Source: CAYZXL01 sp964482435
Lineage (GTDB): Bacteria; Auribacterota; JABMQX01
Direction: 5' to 3'
Assembly (NCBI GenBank): GCA_964482435.1
Contig: CAYZXL010000001.1
Coordinates: forward strand, 124,001-188,000
Length of the DNA stretch: 64,000 nt
A model generated the notes under the pieces. That model saw nothing but the letters and a program-made list of their open reading frames with translations, did no database searches and was not told the DNA's origin. Positions 45,358-54,999 of this stretch are shown piece after piece (position 1 is the first letter of the stretch; the number at the start of each line of letters is the position of its first letter). Position numbers and translations under genes: made by a program.

Positions 45358-48300
45358 TCATTCGTAACCGATGGCTTTGAGTTGGTCCGCAAAGTCCACT
45401 GGCAATTCGGCCAGCGGCTTCTCGCGGTCGCAGGCAGCGTACCGGATAAGGTTCAGGAGAAGGCGGTCGGCTGCGGGGTCCTTGCCCAGGTTCTCGAAGA
45501 TGCGGAGTGTGTTGAGGATAAACCGCCCGTGGCCAAACGCGTGTACGGAAAGCATCAATCCGGAGGAATAGTCCTGCGAGGCGTTGTTCGCCCCGCAAAC
45601 GGCTTCTTCGGGCGCGTCCTGCCCTGACCAGGCGACATCCGGGATGATTTCGCGGTAAAACTCGTAGTCCATCATGCCTTTGGGCAGACCTTCGAAAATC
45701 GGATGCGGTTTGGCCCATTCGTCCTTGTGGTAAAGCCAACTGCTCAGGGCCGCAAGAGAACCTTTCCTGGGAAGTGGGACCCAGCGCACGGGATTGCCTT
45801 GGGACGCAAAAACGTCGGGCGCCAGGAAGATGGCCGTGGAACCGCGGGCGAGATGCCGGGCAAGGCTCCGAAACACCTCCGCCCCACCCGGCGCGGGCGG
45901 ACGTGTCCCGGCCAAAATTACCTCGCGTGCCGTCTGTCCGTCGGCAGAAAATGGCCGAAAAACGATATTGCGGTCGCTAAGCCATTTCGAGAGAGCAGCG
46001 TCCTCACCCCAGAGCGTCACTTCAGTATTGGCAGAAGGGTGCTGAGAACGGTCGCCGACGTAAAACGCAATCTCACCTCCTGTAGCCGCAGCGCCGCGCA
46101 CGAAGGCCGCGGCGAAGCGGTACATCCCGGGCGGGCCGTCAATCACCGTATCCTCGGCGAGCACCGACAGCGCGAAAGGCTGCTCCAGCTTCTCGGCGCC
46201 TTTTCCAATGACTACCCTGGCTTGTCGCTCCCAGACCTTTCGATTTTCGGGGTCGAAAACCTGAAGGCATACCGGGTACTCTCCAGGCGCCAGCATGTCC
46301 TCGTTAGCCAGAACCGCTTCCAGACAGACGTTGCTGCCGCGATAGAAATGGACCGGCTCGACGAATAGACACCAGCGAAGCGGCGCGAAGCCATCGAAGA
46401 CGGCATCCACCGTGCCGGGTTTCAACTCGCGGAAAGTGGTGAAGAGCCCTTCTCCCGTCATCCCTTGATCCACTGTTCCCGTGAGGCTGTAGCCGACGAC
46501 GTTGGGGTTGGAACGGATTGCGTTCAGGCCAAGCAGACGCTGGCCTGCCATCCTGCGGAGACTCTCCATGAAAAAGTCTTCAGGTCGGCCAAAGACCTCG
46601 GCCATTCGCCATCGCTCCCAGTCCACGAGGAACTTATTCAACTTGTCCCGATAGAACCGGGCATCCTCGGCCTGCTCTTCTCCCAACCGCTCATAGTGTC
46701 GTGTCGCACGTATCAGGTCCACCGCGCTGCCCACCCCGTACTCGGAAAGGAACACAGGATTTCTTCCCCCGCTCAGCGTTCGGAGCGTGTTAACGATCCC
46801 CGCGGTGTGCGGCACGCGCTGGTAGGGATGCTGGTCGCTCAATACATCTTCCCAAACTGGTGAGCCGGGATTGCTCAGGCTGCCGATGCCTTTTTCAGCG
46901 CTGACCGTTTCCGTGTGCGTGTAAAGGTGAAAGGCGGACGAATCGGGCTTCGAGCCGGGTGACAGGTAACCGTAGCTCCACGGACCATTCGGGTTTTTCG
47001 ACGTGGAAAAAGCGGTGGACGCATCATAAGCCTGACCACCATTGCCCCGAATAGTCGCTTCGAGTCCAGTCGTGTCGCCTCCATAGTTGGCATTCCCAAC
47101 GCCAACAACAAAGTCAATCGTGTCGCCCTTTTTCACAGACACGACCCCTCTGTGCGAGACCAGGTTCCCGCTGCCCCGGAGATTCAGCCAGCCGTCGAAA
47201 AGAACACGGCCATTGTGCAGGACGTGAACGTCGGTGGTCGGCTTGTTGCCCGGCCCGAGAAAGGTCGCGCTTATTTCGTAGTCGCCCGCTTCGGGTGCTG
47301 TCCAGCGAACGACGCCGTATTCGCCTGCCGGTCCCGGATGAAATGCCAACCGTCCCGGTTCCCAGGTTGCCCACGGCGCGACCAGCCGTCCGGGAAGAGG
47401 GTTATGCGTAACATTTGGGTCGGGACCGGAACCGGTTCGCCAGGCTTCCAAACCCGCGAGGGCGCCTGACGCTGATAGGTGCCAGCCGCCGCTGTTGAGC
47501 ATGACCAGCCGGGTATCGTCCACCGACCGCACCAGCGGAAGGCAGGATACAGCGTGCCGAAAAACGGGGCCCTCGTTCGTCTCATTTAGCAGGCCCCACA
47601 TCGCAACGCTGGGATGGTTCCGGTCGCGGCGAATCATCCCGAGGATTGAGTCGTCGTAACGTTGAGCCATCTTCGGTGAATCTGCCAGGCACCAACTCGC
47701 ATAGGATTCCTCGTAAACGAGCAGACCAATCTCGTCGCAGAGGTCGAGTTGGTAACGCTTCGCCACCCCGGCGATAAACCGAATGGCGTTGAACCCCATC
47801 ACCTTCACGTTGAGCAAATCGCGTTTCAGAAGGTCGGGGTCGTGAGGGAGCTCGAGTCCAATAGGACAGCAATTCCCGGTATGGGAGCAGCGAAGATAAA
47901 TGCGGCGATCGTTGAGGCGAAAGTACCCATCCTGAAATCGAAAATTGCGGAAGCCACAGCGAACCGAATGCTCGTCGAGAGAACTCGAACCATCCCTCCA
48001 GACTCGGACGGTCACGCGGTACAAGAAAGGGTCGTTCAGATTCCATAGCCGAGGGTTCTGAACGCGCAGCTCTGTCTCGATAAGCGTCTCGCCGGGCACG
48101 AGTTCGCGGTCCATGCGGGCTACCGCCTCGGTTTCACCGCTTGCCGCCGGAGCGACTGTGAACTCCGTATGGGCGATAACCGGGCCACTCGTGGCATTGT
48201 GCACTCCGGATTGGACTTGAATCCTGCCCGTTTTCCAGTCCGGCCTCGCGAATACGTCGTCAACGCGCACGGCGGGGACCACCAAGAGTTCCACCGAGTC

Positions 48301-48870
48301 CATGATGCCGCCCTGGTCCCACGCACTGCCCGCACCGTAAGGCAGTGCTTTGTTTCGGTGGGGCGTCTCATTCAGCACAATCCCGTCAATGGGTTCGTGG
48401 GTGGGGTTCAGCACACGCACGGCAAGCCGGTTAGCGGCGTTGGGTTTGACGACGCGGGTCACGTCGAAGATAAATGGGGATTCGCCTCCTTCGTGGCTGC
48501 CCACCGGCACGCCGTTAACCCACACGTCAGCTTTGTAGTCCACCGCCCAGAATCGCAGGAGATAGCGGCCGTCGGCATCTGGATTTTGTGGCGCGCTGAA
48601 ATCTCGCCAATACCATGCGACGCCGTGATAGCCCGGGAAAGCGCCCTGGATGATCCAGGGGACTTTTGTTGGGACTGCCTCCGGACGCGGAGCGTTAAAC
48701 CATTGTTGCTCCCGGCCGACGTTCTTTGCGTCTGTCGCCAGGAGCCACTGGCCGTCCAGCGATTGAACAAGCGGCGCAACGGCTTGACCGCCGAAGGTTG
48801 CTGCCGACGTACAGAGACTTACAACGGCAATCTGGGCCAAAACTATGCTGAGACTCTGAAATGCTTTCAT
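45358..48870 (-). CDS. Secreted glycoside hydrolase family 2 protein with inserted and C-terminal domains
   Basis: A 1170-residue exported protein. After the signal peptide come a GH2 sugar-binding domain (residues ~35-210, YLLRFWAVDYKADVWVNGV), an Ig-like domain (~215-325) and the TIM barrel. The acid/base glutamate is E430 (WGLLNETNEG) and the nucleophile is E710 (PVFLSEYGVG). The 280-residue gap between them holds an inserted carbohydrate-binding-like domain (ISATFLGPGNKPTTDVHVLHNG near 535). The last ~200 residues look like a glutamine-amidotransferase-like alpha/beta domain (STAIFLAPDVF, GRFILNTLRIFENL), as in some beta-galactosidases. GH2 enzymes split beta-galactosides, -mannosides or -glucuronides; specificity is not clear. 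The next gene downstream on the same strand is a housekeeping gene, while a second large glycosidase-like gene lies upstream. Confidence 0.85.
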   Translation of the reverse strand: MKAFQSLSIVLAQIAVVSLCTSAATFGGQAVAPLVQSLDGQWLLATDAKNVGREQQWFNAPRPEAVPTKVPWIIQGAFPGYHGVAWYWRDFSAPQNPDADGRYLLRFWAVDYKADVWVNGVPVGSHEGGESPFIFDVTRVVKPNAANRLAVRVLNPTHEPIDGIVLNETPHRNKALPYGAGSAWDQGGIMDSVELLVVPAVRVDDVFARPDWKTGRIQVQSGVHNATSGPVIAHTEFTVAPAASGETEAVARMDRELVPGETLIETELRVQNPRLWNLNDPFLYRVTVRVWRDGSSSLDEHSVRCGFRNFRFQDGYFRLNDRRIYLRCSHTGNCCPIGLELPHDPDLLKRDLLNVKVMGFNAIRFIAGVAKRYQLDLCDEIGLLVYEESYASWCLADSPKMAQRYDDSILGMIRRDRNHPSVAMWGLLNETNEGPVFRHAVSCLPLVRSVDDTRLVMLNSGGWHLSASGALAGLEAWRTGSGPDPNVTHNPLPGRLVAPWATWEPGRLAFHPGPAGEYGVVRWTAPEAGDYEISATFLGPGNKPTTDVHVLHNGRVLFDGWLNLRGSGNLVSHRGVVSVKKGDTIDFVVGVGNANYGGDTTGLEATIRGNGGQAYDASTAFSTSKNPNGPWSYGYLSPGSKPDSSAFHLYTHTETVSAEKGIGSLSNPGSPVWEDVLSDQHPYQRVPHTAGIVNTLRTLSGGRNPVFLSEYGVGSAVDLIRATRHYERLGEEQAEDARFYRDKLNKFLVDWERWRMAEVFGRPEDFFMESLRRMAGQRLLGLNAIRSNPNVVGYSLTGTVDQGMTGEGLFTTFRELKPGTVDAVFDGFAPLRWCLFVEPVHFYRGSNVCLEAVLANEDMLAPGEYPVCLQVFDPENRKVWERQARVVIGKGAEKLEQPFALSVLAEDTVIDGPPGMYRFAAAFVRGAAATGGEIAFYVGDRSQHPSANTEVTLWGEDAALSKWLSDRNIVFRPFSADGQTAREVILAGTRPPAPGGAEVFRSLARHLARGSTAIFLAPDVFASQGNPVRWVPLPRKGSLAALSSWLYHKDEWAKPHPIFEGLPKGMMDYEFYREIIPDVAWSGQDAPEEAVCGANNASQDYSSGLMLSVHAFGHGRFILNTLRIFENLGKDPAADRLLLNLIRYAACDREKPLAELPVDFADQLKAIGYE

Positions 48871-49061
48871 CGGTTCGTCAACTCCATGACTTCTTCGCGC
48901 CTGCCCCTTGCAGGGCCATCACAACTGCCTCAGGCTGGGGGAGGCGCTTACAACCTCTTTTTTCCCATTAGCGCCAATGCGGCGTGCTCCTGCGTCATAT
49001 CCGGCTCATGCACGTCTGTCGGCGGAGACCCAGAGTAGATTCTCCTGGGGAGCTTGTTGAC

Positions 49062-52000
49062 TCAGTACTGAACGCGGACGGTCATTGGCTCCGACACGCG
49101 CTCGACGGTTACGCATTCCTTCTCCGGATCGAAGTCCTTATGCGCTATGCCATTGACAGTCACCGAGCTGATCCGTTTTCCGTCCGGATGTCTTAACCGG
49201 ACCACGATTCGTTCAGGCACTGCACAGGCTGGAGGGTGGATGACGGCTTCAATAAACCCAGCGTCAACGGAGGACGTGATTGTGTAATCCACCTTCCCGA
49301 AAAATGTGGGAGCATTCCGCACGACGATTCTCATTCCGTCCTCAAACCAGTGAGCCGGGACGAATGGCGCCAGCCACAACTCGCCCCCACGTTCGCTCAC
49401 CAGCATGATCCGGCTCTGGCAGAGAAACCACCCGGTCTCGTGGGTCTTATTCCATCCCCCCTGGTTGTTGAAATGCTCCCAGAACGAGAGATTCTCGAGA
49501 CTCAAGAGAGAAGGTATTGCGTTAAAGTAGGATCGCACGAAAGGTTTTACATCGTCGCGCAGGGCATAGACCTCCGCAATTCGGGCGTAATAGGGCTGGA
49601 GCTTTGCGAAGCCGCCCAGGTTGAAGAAGTCCTTGCGGTTCCGTTCCTCGGGATAATCGCCCATTCCCGAGCGAAGGAACTGGACGTCCTCGAGATAATT
49701 GACCATCCAGGCCGCGTCGTCACCAGACGGGTCCAGGATGCGATTGGCGACCAGATGGTGCGCTCCAAGCTCGACACTGTAGGCCCAACTCCGGTTCCAG
49801 TCCTCTCCGGGCATGAACTCCTCAACGTTGCCGAAACACCCGAGCATTGCGGGAGACGCAGGAACCCAGGTCCCATCGTCGAGTGGAACCACGGGGGACC
49901 TGGCTTGTGTCCAACGATAGGCACGAACGATGTCTTCCCGGTATTGCCTTGCGTCTTCGAGAAGAGCCTGGGCGCCTGAGTAATTGATCGTCGCCAGCGC
50001 CCGGGCGGCCATTTCCAGTCCCGCGCAATATTGTGCATCATTGAAGAAACGATAGGCATAACGATTCCAATCAGCAGAGACGCCCGGAGGCATCAGACCG
50101 TATTCGGGCATTTTCTCGCCACGGGCATCGAGTCCTTTGGTCTTCGTGCGCTGCCGAACAACCCACTGGCAGACCCGCGCGACTTCAGGAGCAACGCGCT
50201 CGAGCCAGGCACGATCCTGCGTGCGGTTGAAATGCTCGGCCAACGTCCAGAGATGTTCCCCGGTGCCGACAGTAGTATAGCCTGTTGTAAGGAAGCCCAC
50301 GGAGTTGTATCGCTTGATGAAGAAATCCAGGCTCCGTCGGGCAACCTCGTAGTGCCCCATCAGATCCATCCCGCGAATGATGGAATTACTTTCGCTCTCC
50401 AGCGGTCCGTAGCGATCGGAACTGATCCAGGGCGAGACGCGGCTGCCGTGCTCTTCGTTGCGGGCTGCCAGGAGACAATGCACCTGAGAGGCGCGAATCA
50501 CGTCAGTCAACAGGGCATCCGGCAGCTCGACCTGCATCGCGGGATCGAGCACACTTTTCCAGTAGGCTACCGTTTCCCGATTCCATTTCTCCGCACCGGC
50601 GAGGATGGCGTAATCGCGCGGGTGAAGTCTCCATGCGGGCAGACACACGGAGAGACTTGCAGTGCTGCCCGCAGACAGCTTCCCGGCCATGCCAATTTTC
50701 CCGGATTCCGACGTGACAGCCAGTGAGGAGACCTTGCTTGTGTCAGCGAAAGCCAGGACTCGCTCGCCCCCCGCGGCGATTAGGCCTCCATCAACTTCTT
50801 GCCACCCAACGGGTTCTTTGCCCTTGAGAAGCGTCAACGCCAGTGAGCCCGAGACCATCTCCGTCCCGGTGTTTTCGACACTGTATTCCACAACGCACAC
50901 GGCCTTTTCTCTCAGCCAGGACGGTGCTCCGGATGGAGGATTGTTGCCCACGGGGGCGACGTATGTCTTCTGCTGATACGCGGTCCTGTTCTCACGTACG
51001 ACTATTGTCGGCATCGGAAGCCATTCGCCAGAAAGGTGTCGCGTTAGCTGTCGGTTCGCGCCTTCCCCGAATCGCGGGACAAGTCTGAATTGTGCGGGCG
51101 TTGGGCGGGGGTCATCATCCGGCCTATCGTACATGTCGAAGACCACCACACCATCCCGATGAGCTACGAATTTTCGGTTGTCGCAAGCCAGGGAGAGCAT
51201 CATCGGCCCCTGGTTCTGGGCGGGGTTGTGGACCCTCGCAAGAGCCTGGGCAAAAGTCTGGTCGGGCATCTCGCGAACTCGCCCGAGAACAGTCTTTTTG
51301 GCGGCGATTCGTCGGCGGTACTCGTCCAGGGTAACTGGTGCGGGATCACGGGTGACGAAAACACCTGCGTGGGGGACGTAAACACAGTCATTGGTCAAAA
51401 GCTCCTCGATGGCCAGGCCGAAGGCGCTGCCCGGGACCTGAAAACGAAGAACAGTGCGGTCCGCCTTGGAAGGTCTGGGCGTGCTGTAAAGAATTTTGAG
51501 TGAGAGCGGTTCAGACAGGTCCCACGAACACTGTCCCGCGGAACTGCTGTTGGCTGGCGATAATATGCTGCCGTTGTAGATTTCGATTCGGCCTTGTTTC
51601 CCCGGTTGAGGGCGTTCACTTTCGACACGGACATCCAACGTCCTCCAGATGGAACGCGAGTACACCGAAAGGCTTCTTAAGACGACGGGTTTCGTGGAAG
51701 GAGGAAATATCCAGCGGATTTTCTCCGTGCCCCGTGGCATCTCCTGGTAGCCGACCCGCCATGTGCAGCGGTCCCCGGCCTTCTCCGGGGTGCTGCTCAA
51801 GAGGTTCCATCGCCCTTGCCAGGCGGATTCGCCGACCCAGTACTCCACGTGCGTCTGGTCAACAGGCAATATGCCAGTCCCCCCGGCAAATTGCAGGGCG
51901 AGCTGTCGGGGGAACCGTTGTTCATACCACTGCAAACCGATGCAACCTACGCCGTCGCCCGTAACAGGCACGGTATAGGTTCCCTCCGCCCCAGGCAGCA

Positions 52001-52688
52001 ACTCCTTAGCCAGAGACACATCCTCGGCTGGAAACTCCTCCGTCCGTCCGGCACGGGTCCCTTCTGTGCGATTGGGATCCCAGGTGACGACGCGAGCAAA
52101 AGCGGCGATATCCACGAGTAGGTCGGGGGGCCGTTGCGTGGCGGAAGGATTCGGAATCAAACGTGCATCTGCCCAGTTGGCACAATCGCAGGTGATGCTG
52201 TCGCCAGCGTCCGTGACCACCAGTCGCAGTTCGTCTGCTCCCTCCACCGAAACGCTGATTTTTCGCGGAGCGTTGGTTTCCCTGACGATACCGCTGTCAA
52301 AACGTTTCTCGTCGTCAACGAAGATTTGAAAGACGACGCTGCCGACGTTTCCTCCGCCCTGCCATTGGATGCCGATTTCAGTTTCAAAGGTCTTATACCC
52401 GCCCGACAGGTCAATCAGAATTTCGCCGTTAGCGTGGTGGCCCAGTCCGCGCTCGTAGCTTTTCTCCCCGATACGAAGTTTTTCAGCAGGGCGGCCCGGC
52501 GGCCGCACGGCGGCATTCACGCCGAGTTCACCCCATCCTTGAACTACTGAGACGATTCGTTTGGACAGGGGCTCTGCAAGCTCCTCGCGCGTTGGCGACT
52601 CGGCGGCCCCGCTCAGCATACATTGATAGCAAAGCAGAAACGACAACGCGACTCCGGTAAATAACACACTCACCTTGCCCATATGCAT
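49062..52688 (-). CDS. Secreted NPCBM plus six-hairpin glycosidase-like protein
   Basis: A 1208-residue exported protein with a signal peptide (VLFTGVALSFLLCYQCMLSGAAES). An NPCBM/NEW2 carbohydrate-binding domain follows (~37-185: KSYERGLGHHANGEILIDL, then VVFQIFVDDEKRFDSG). A long middle beta-sandwich region leads to an alpha/alpha toroid (~720-1090; YVEHLWTLAEHF-like, WAYSVELGAHHLVANRIL, EHFNNQGGWNKTHETGWF) and a C-terminal beta domain. The closest known folds are GH78/GH95/GH127-type (alpha/alpha)6 glycosidases. I cannot assign the catalytic residues. The exact start is unsure between ATG 52688 and 52682. It lies upstream of the GH2 gene on the same strand and the two may act on one polysaccharide. 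Confidence 0.75.
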   Translation of the reverse strand: MHMGKVSVLFTGVALSFLLCYQCMLSGAAESPTREELAEPLSKRIVSVVQGWGELGVNAAVRPPGRPAEKLRIGEKSYERGLGHHANGEILIDLSGGYKTFETEIGIQWQGGGNVGSVVFQIFVDDEKRFDSGIVRETNAPRKISVSVEGADELRLVVTDAGDSITCDCANWADARLIPNPSATQRPPDLLVDIAAFARVVTWDPNRTEGTRAGRTEEFPAEDVSLAKELLPGAEGTYTVPVTGDGVGCIGLQWYEQRFPRQLALQFAGGTGILPVDQTHVEYWVGESAWQGRWNLLSSTPEKAGDRCTWRVGYQEMPRGTEKIRWIFPPSTKPVVLRSLSVYSRSIWRTLDVRVESERPQPGKQGRIEIYNGSILSPANSSSAGQCSWDLSEPLSLKILYSTPRPSKADRTVLRFQVPGSAFGLAIEELLTNDCVYVPHAGVFVTRDPAPVTLDEYRRRIAAKKTVLGRVREMPDQTFAQALARVHNPAQNQGPMMLSLACDNRKFVAHRDGVVVFDMYDRPDDDPRPTPAQFRLVPRFGEGANRQLTRHLSGEWLPMPTIVVRENRTAYQQKTYVAPVGNNPPSGAPSWLREKAVCVVEYSVENTGTEMVSGSLALTLLKGKEPVGWQEVDGGLIAAGGERVLAFADTSKVSSLAVTSESGKIGMAGKLSAGSTASLSVCLPAWRLHPRDYAILAGAEKWNRETVAYWKSVLDPAMQVELPDALLTDVIRASQVHCLLAARNEEHGSRVSPWISSDRYGPLESESNSIIRGMDLMGHYEVARRSLDFFIKRYNSVGFLTTGYTTVGTGEHLWTLAEHFNRTQDRAWLERVAPEVARVCQWVVRQRTKTKGLDARGEKMPEYGLMPPGVSADWNRYAYRFFNDAQYCAGLEMAARALATINYSGAQALLEDARQYREDIVRAYRWTQARSPVVPLDDGTWVPASPAMLGCFGNVEEFMPGEDWNRSWAYSVELGAHHLVANRILDPSGDDAAWMVNYLEDVQFLRSGMGDYPEERNRKDFFNLGGFAKLQPYYARIAEVYALRDDVKPFVRSYFNAIPSLLSLENLSFWEHFNNQGGWNKTHETGWFLCQSRIMLVSERGGELWLAPFVPAHWFEDGMRIVVRNAPTFFGKVDYTITSSVDAGFIEAVIHPPACAVPERIVVRLRHPDGKRISSVTVNGIAHKDFDPEKECVTVERVSEPMTVRVQY

Positions 52689-53679
52689 TTCCCACCCAAA
52701 CGCGAACGCTCGCTCGGAACCGTTGACGGGACGTCGCAGTTACTCCGATACCTTGCATCCGCTCCATTTAGCCGCCACCTTTAGCAGAAAGACCAGCTTT
52801 GTCAACCAATTTCCTCCCGGAACGCGTCTATTGTGTCCGCCCAAAGGCTTCCGCCGAATCAATAAGAAAGGGGCAAATATCCATTGATCAACGTGCTTTC
52901 CACCCGTCCGAAGCACAGTGCCATTTAAGCGTCGAGCCGAAAGGGCTGAAGCGTTAAAGCTGTGCCGGAGGTCACTATGAAAAATCGCTGCCAGCCATTA
53001 TTTCGACACTGTTCTCCCCCACACTCGAAAGAGCGCCCGGGCTTGTTTCCGCTGGGCATAGGGAGTCCCCGAGGAAAAGAGTTCACGATCCATTGTACGG
53101 GTAAGAAGGGAATCGCATCGCGAGGCCGTGAGCCCCAGCACCCTGACGCCGCCTGTCCCGCTGCCTGACTCGCGGGCAAGAGGCCCGATAATTCCCATCC
53201 TGAGTTCAGGCCGAGACGTTCAGCAACTCTGGGCAGGCAAACGAGCAAGGCGATGGGGCCTTGACTTCGGACTCAGGAGGCGCGATAAGAGACTGCCAGG
53301 AGCAGGTATCTCAGAGTTACGCAGGATTCAGCTTTCCTTCCCGTGTGAGTTGCATAAGGGTAATGCCTGCATTCGCCGTTCGGTGGTTGCCTGGACGCGA
53401 AGATGTTAAGGCTACGACGAATTATGCACATGCTTTTGACCTTGCTGGCAAAGGTGTCAAGACTCAGGCGGATTCGCCATGAACACGCGAGCCGGGATGT
53501 CGCACTGGAAACCACGCCGAACCCCTGACGAAAGGAAAAACCACACACAGCTATCTGGGAGTGCATAGCCTCTCTGCGGATTCACAGGGGCAGCCTATGC
53601 CGAAGGCAGGGCAGACAAATGTCCCTATACGGAAACCAAATAGTCAATGGTCAGACACCGTCATCACGAGGTAACTTGC
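52689..53679. other. Gene-free stretch
   Basis: About 990 bases without a supportable gene on either strand. The first ~170 bases are the leader of the 1208-residue gene and are duplicated in degraded form at 54187-54360. Small open frames further on lack ribosome sites and recognisable products. A TTGACA on the minus strand at 52800-52805 has no usable -10 partner. Confidence 0.45.
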
Positions 53680-54111
53680 ATGGTCAAGTGGATTCGAAGT
53701 CACAAGACAACAATCTGGTGGATGTCCGGCGCGTCAATCCTGATATTCATTGCCGCCCTGATAGTTGTTCCTTTGCTGGCAGCTCGAATCCCCTCCGACT
53801 ATTTCGCCCATAGGAGGCGTCAAAGGAAACGGGCGGCCCATCAGCATCCAGTAGTGCGGGGAGGGTTGCTGATAGGAAAGAATCTGCTCGGGTACGTCTT
53901 GATTGCGGCCGGGATTATCATGCTGGCGCTTCCCGGCCCGGGAGTGCTGACAACTCTGGTCGGAATAATGCTTTTGAACTTCCCGGGCAAGTACCGGCTT
54001 GAGCGGTGGATGGTCACGCGTCCTCCGGTGCTTCGATCCATCAACAAGCTTCGACAGCGTGCGGGACGACCTCCACTTTTTCTTAAGGGTAACTCAGATC
54101 GGCGGAGCTGA
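53680..54111 (+). CDS. PGPGW-family membrane protein
   Basis: A 143-residue membrane protein with a helix near residues 15-38 (ILIFIAALIVVPLLAA), a basic cytoplasmic loop (HRRRQRKRAAHQH) and a second hydrophobic region containing LALPGPGVLTTLVGIMLL, the motif that names the PGPGW family (the tryptophan is not conserved here). The family is widespread and its function is unknown. The ATG at 53680 lies after a GAGGT site; a longer frame from 53647 would add a basic lead not typical of the family. It has no close neighbour on the same strand. Confidence 0.75.
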   Translation: MVKWIRSHKTTIWWMSGASILIFIAALIVVPLLAARIPSDYFAHRRRQRKRAAHQHPVVRGGLLIGKNLLGYVLIAAGIIMLALPGPGVLTTLVGIMLLNFPGKYRLERWMVTRPPVLRSINKLRQRAGRPPLFLKGNSDRRS

Positions 54112-54186
54112 GTCAACCGATTCTTGTTTTGCTCGATACGCCGTCAGGGCGGGGCGCGTATTCCCTCCAGGAGGACGATTTTCTTT

Positions 54187-54270
54187 TTATCGAGCTCGGC
54201 TCATCATACACTGATGGCAAAGCAGAAACGACAGTGCCGCCCTGATCAACGATAGACTCGCTTTGCTCAT
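54187..54270 (-). pseudogene. Duplicated 5' fragment of the six-hairpin glycosidase-like gene
   Basis: A 27-codon frame on the minus strand, MSKASLSLIRAALSFLLCHQ and then CMMSRAR before a stop. It matches the signal peptide of the 1208-residue protein (MGKVSVLFTGVALSFLLCYQ, CMLSGAAES). The non-coding bases upstream also match (TTGACAA...TCTGGTCTTT...AGGTGGCGGCT, and GGAAATTGGTTGAC), with one short gap. So about 170 bases (54187-54360) are an old copy of 52605-52860, cut off just after the signal peptide. The rest of the gene is absent. Confidence 0.7.
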
Positions 54271-54368
54271 ATTGATTTCTCAGCCGCCACCTCTGGGAAA
54301 AAGACCAGAGTTGTCAACCAATTTCCGCCTTGAATACGTCTATAACTGCCCGTGCGCGAATTTTCAAC

Positions 54369-54397
54369 TTGACTGTTTCTGGCATCTGCGCTATTCT
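54369..54397 (+). promoter_or_regulatory. Predicted promoter of the small HTH gene
   Basis: TTGACT (54369-54374, five of six), 17 bases, TATTCT (54392-54397, four of six). Start of translation is 49 bases past the -10. It lies just beyond the duplicated fragment at 54187-54360. Confidence 0.5.
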
Positions 54398-54446
54398 GCA
54401 AGACAACATACACCACGCGGCTCTATTGGAAAGGAGTTGATGACAA

Positions 54447-54686
54447 ATGGAACGCCTGGGTAAATTCATTCTCGCTGTCCTGAAGGAAAAGAAGAAGTCG
54501 TTGAGATGGCTCGGTCGGGAATCCGGCGTGAGCAACGCTTACCTCTCCCAGTTGACGAGAGGTCTGTTCAAGGCGACCCCGGAGATCCTGATCAGGCTCA
54601 CCCCGGCACTCGGCGTGACTCGTGAGAAATTGTTCGCGGAAGCCGGATGGCTTGAGCCGGAGAGTGGCAAGAAGGGGAAGAAATAG
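54447..54686 (+). CDS. Small helix-turn-helix (XRE/Cro-type) protein
   Basis: A 79-residue protein made almost entirely of one HTH domain: ILAVLKEKKKSLRWLGRESGVSNAYLSQLTRG, with the recognition helix near residues 30-40, then ATPEILIRLTPALGVTREKLFAEAG. XRE-family proteins bind DNA as dimers; many small ones regulate toxin-antitoxin or phage functions, but no such partner is next to it. AAAGGAG lies upstream of the ATG. The short basic tail (GKKGKK) may contact DNA. Its position beside a duplicated gene fragment hints at past rearrangement here. Confidence 0.8.
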   Translation: MERLGKFILAVLKEKKKSLRWLGRESGVSNAYLSQLTRGLFKATPEILIRLTPALGVTREKLFAEAGWLEPESGKKGKK

Positions 54687-54999
54687 CCGGGCCAATCTCT
54701 CCGCCTACCGAGGGGCTGGCAAGGCCGTCTTTCGGTGGGGCCAAGAAGCGGGGTTGCACCGAGCTTTGGTGAACAAGTGTGCCGCCGCTACTGTCTTTGC
54801 CTCAAAGGGAAGGCAGCGCGCGAGGTCGCACCTTCTTGCGGCTGAATCTGCCGCTCGCCGAGGCTCGTTAAGGATCGCAGTCCGCGGGGTGAGGGCCGAC
54901 AACATTGTTCGCTGGCTTCCTCGTTGCCCGTGGGACGCGTTTTGTGCCATAACGAAGCGACTAAGCCTGACCTGTGGTTTGGTCCTGGAGGATTGCGCT
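54687..54999. other. Intergenic region
   Basis: About 310 bases between the HTH gene and the FG-GAP gene. An open frame continues through it but has no coding character before the GTG at 55000, so it is treated as non-coding. Nothing else is seen. Confidence 0.4.

Noticed and set aside
52800..52805. TTGACA on the minus strand as a promoter for the 1208-residue protein
   Set aside because: No acceptable -10 hexamer lies 16-18 bases downstream.
53273..53566. Small minus-strand open frame of about 97 codons
   Set aside because: No ribosome site, no recognisable product and no coding-like composition.
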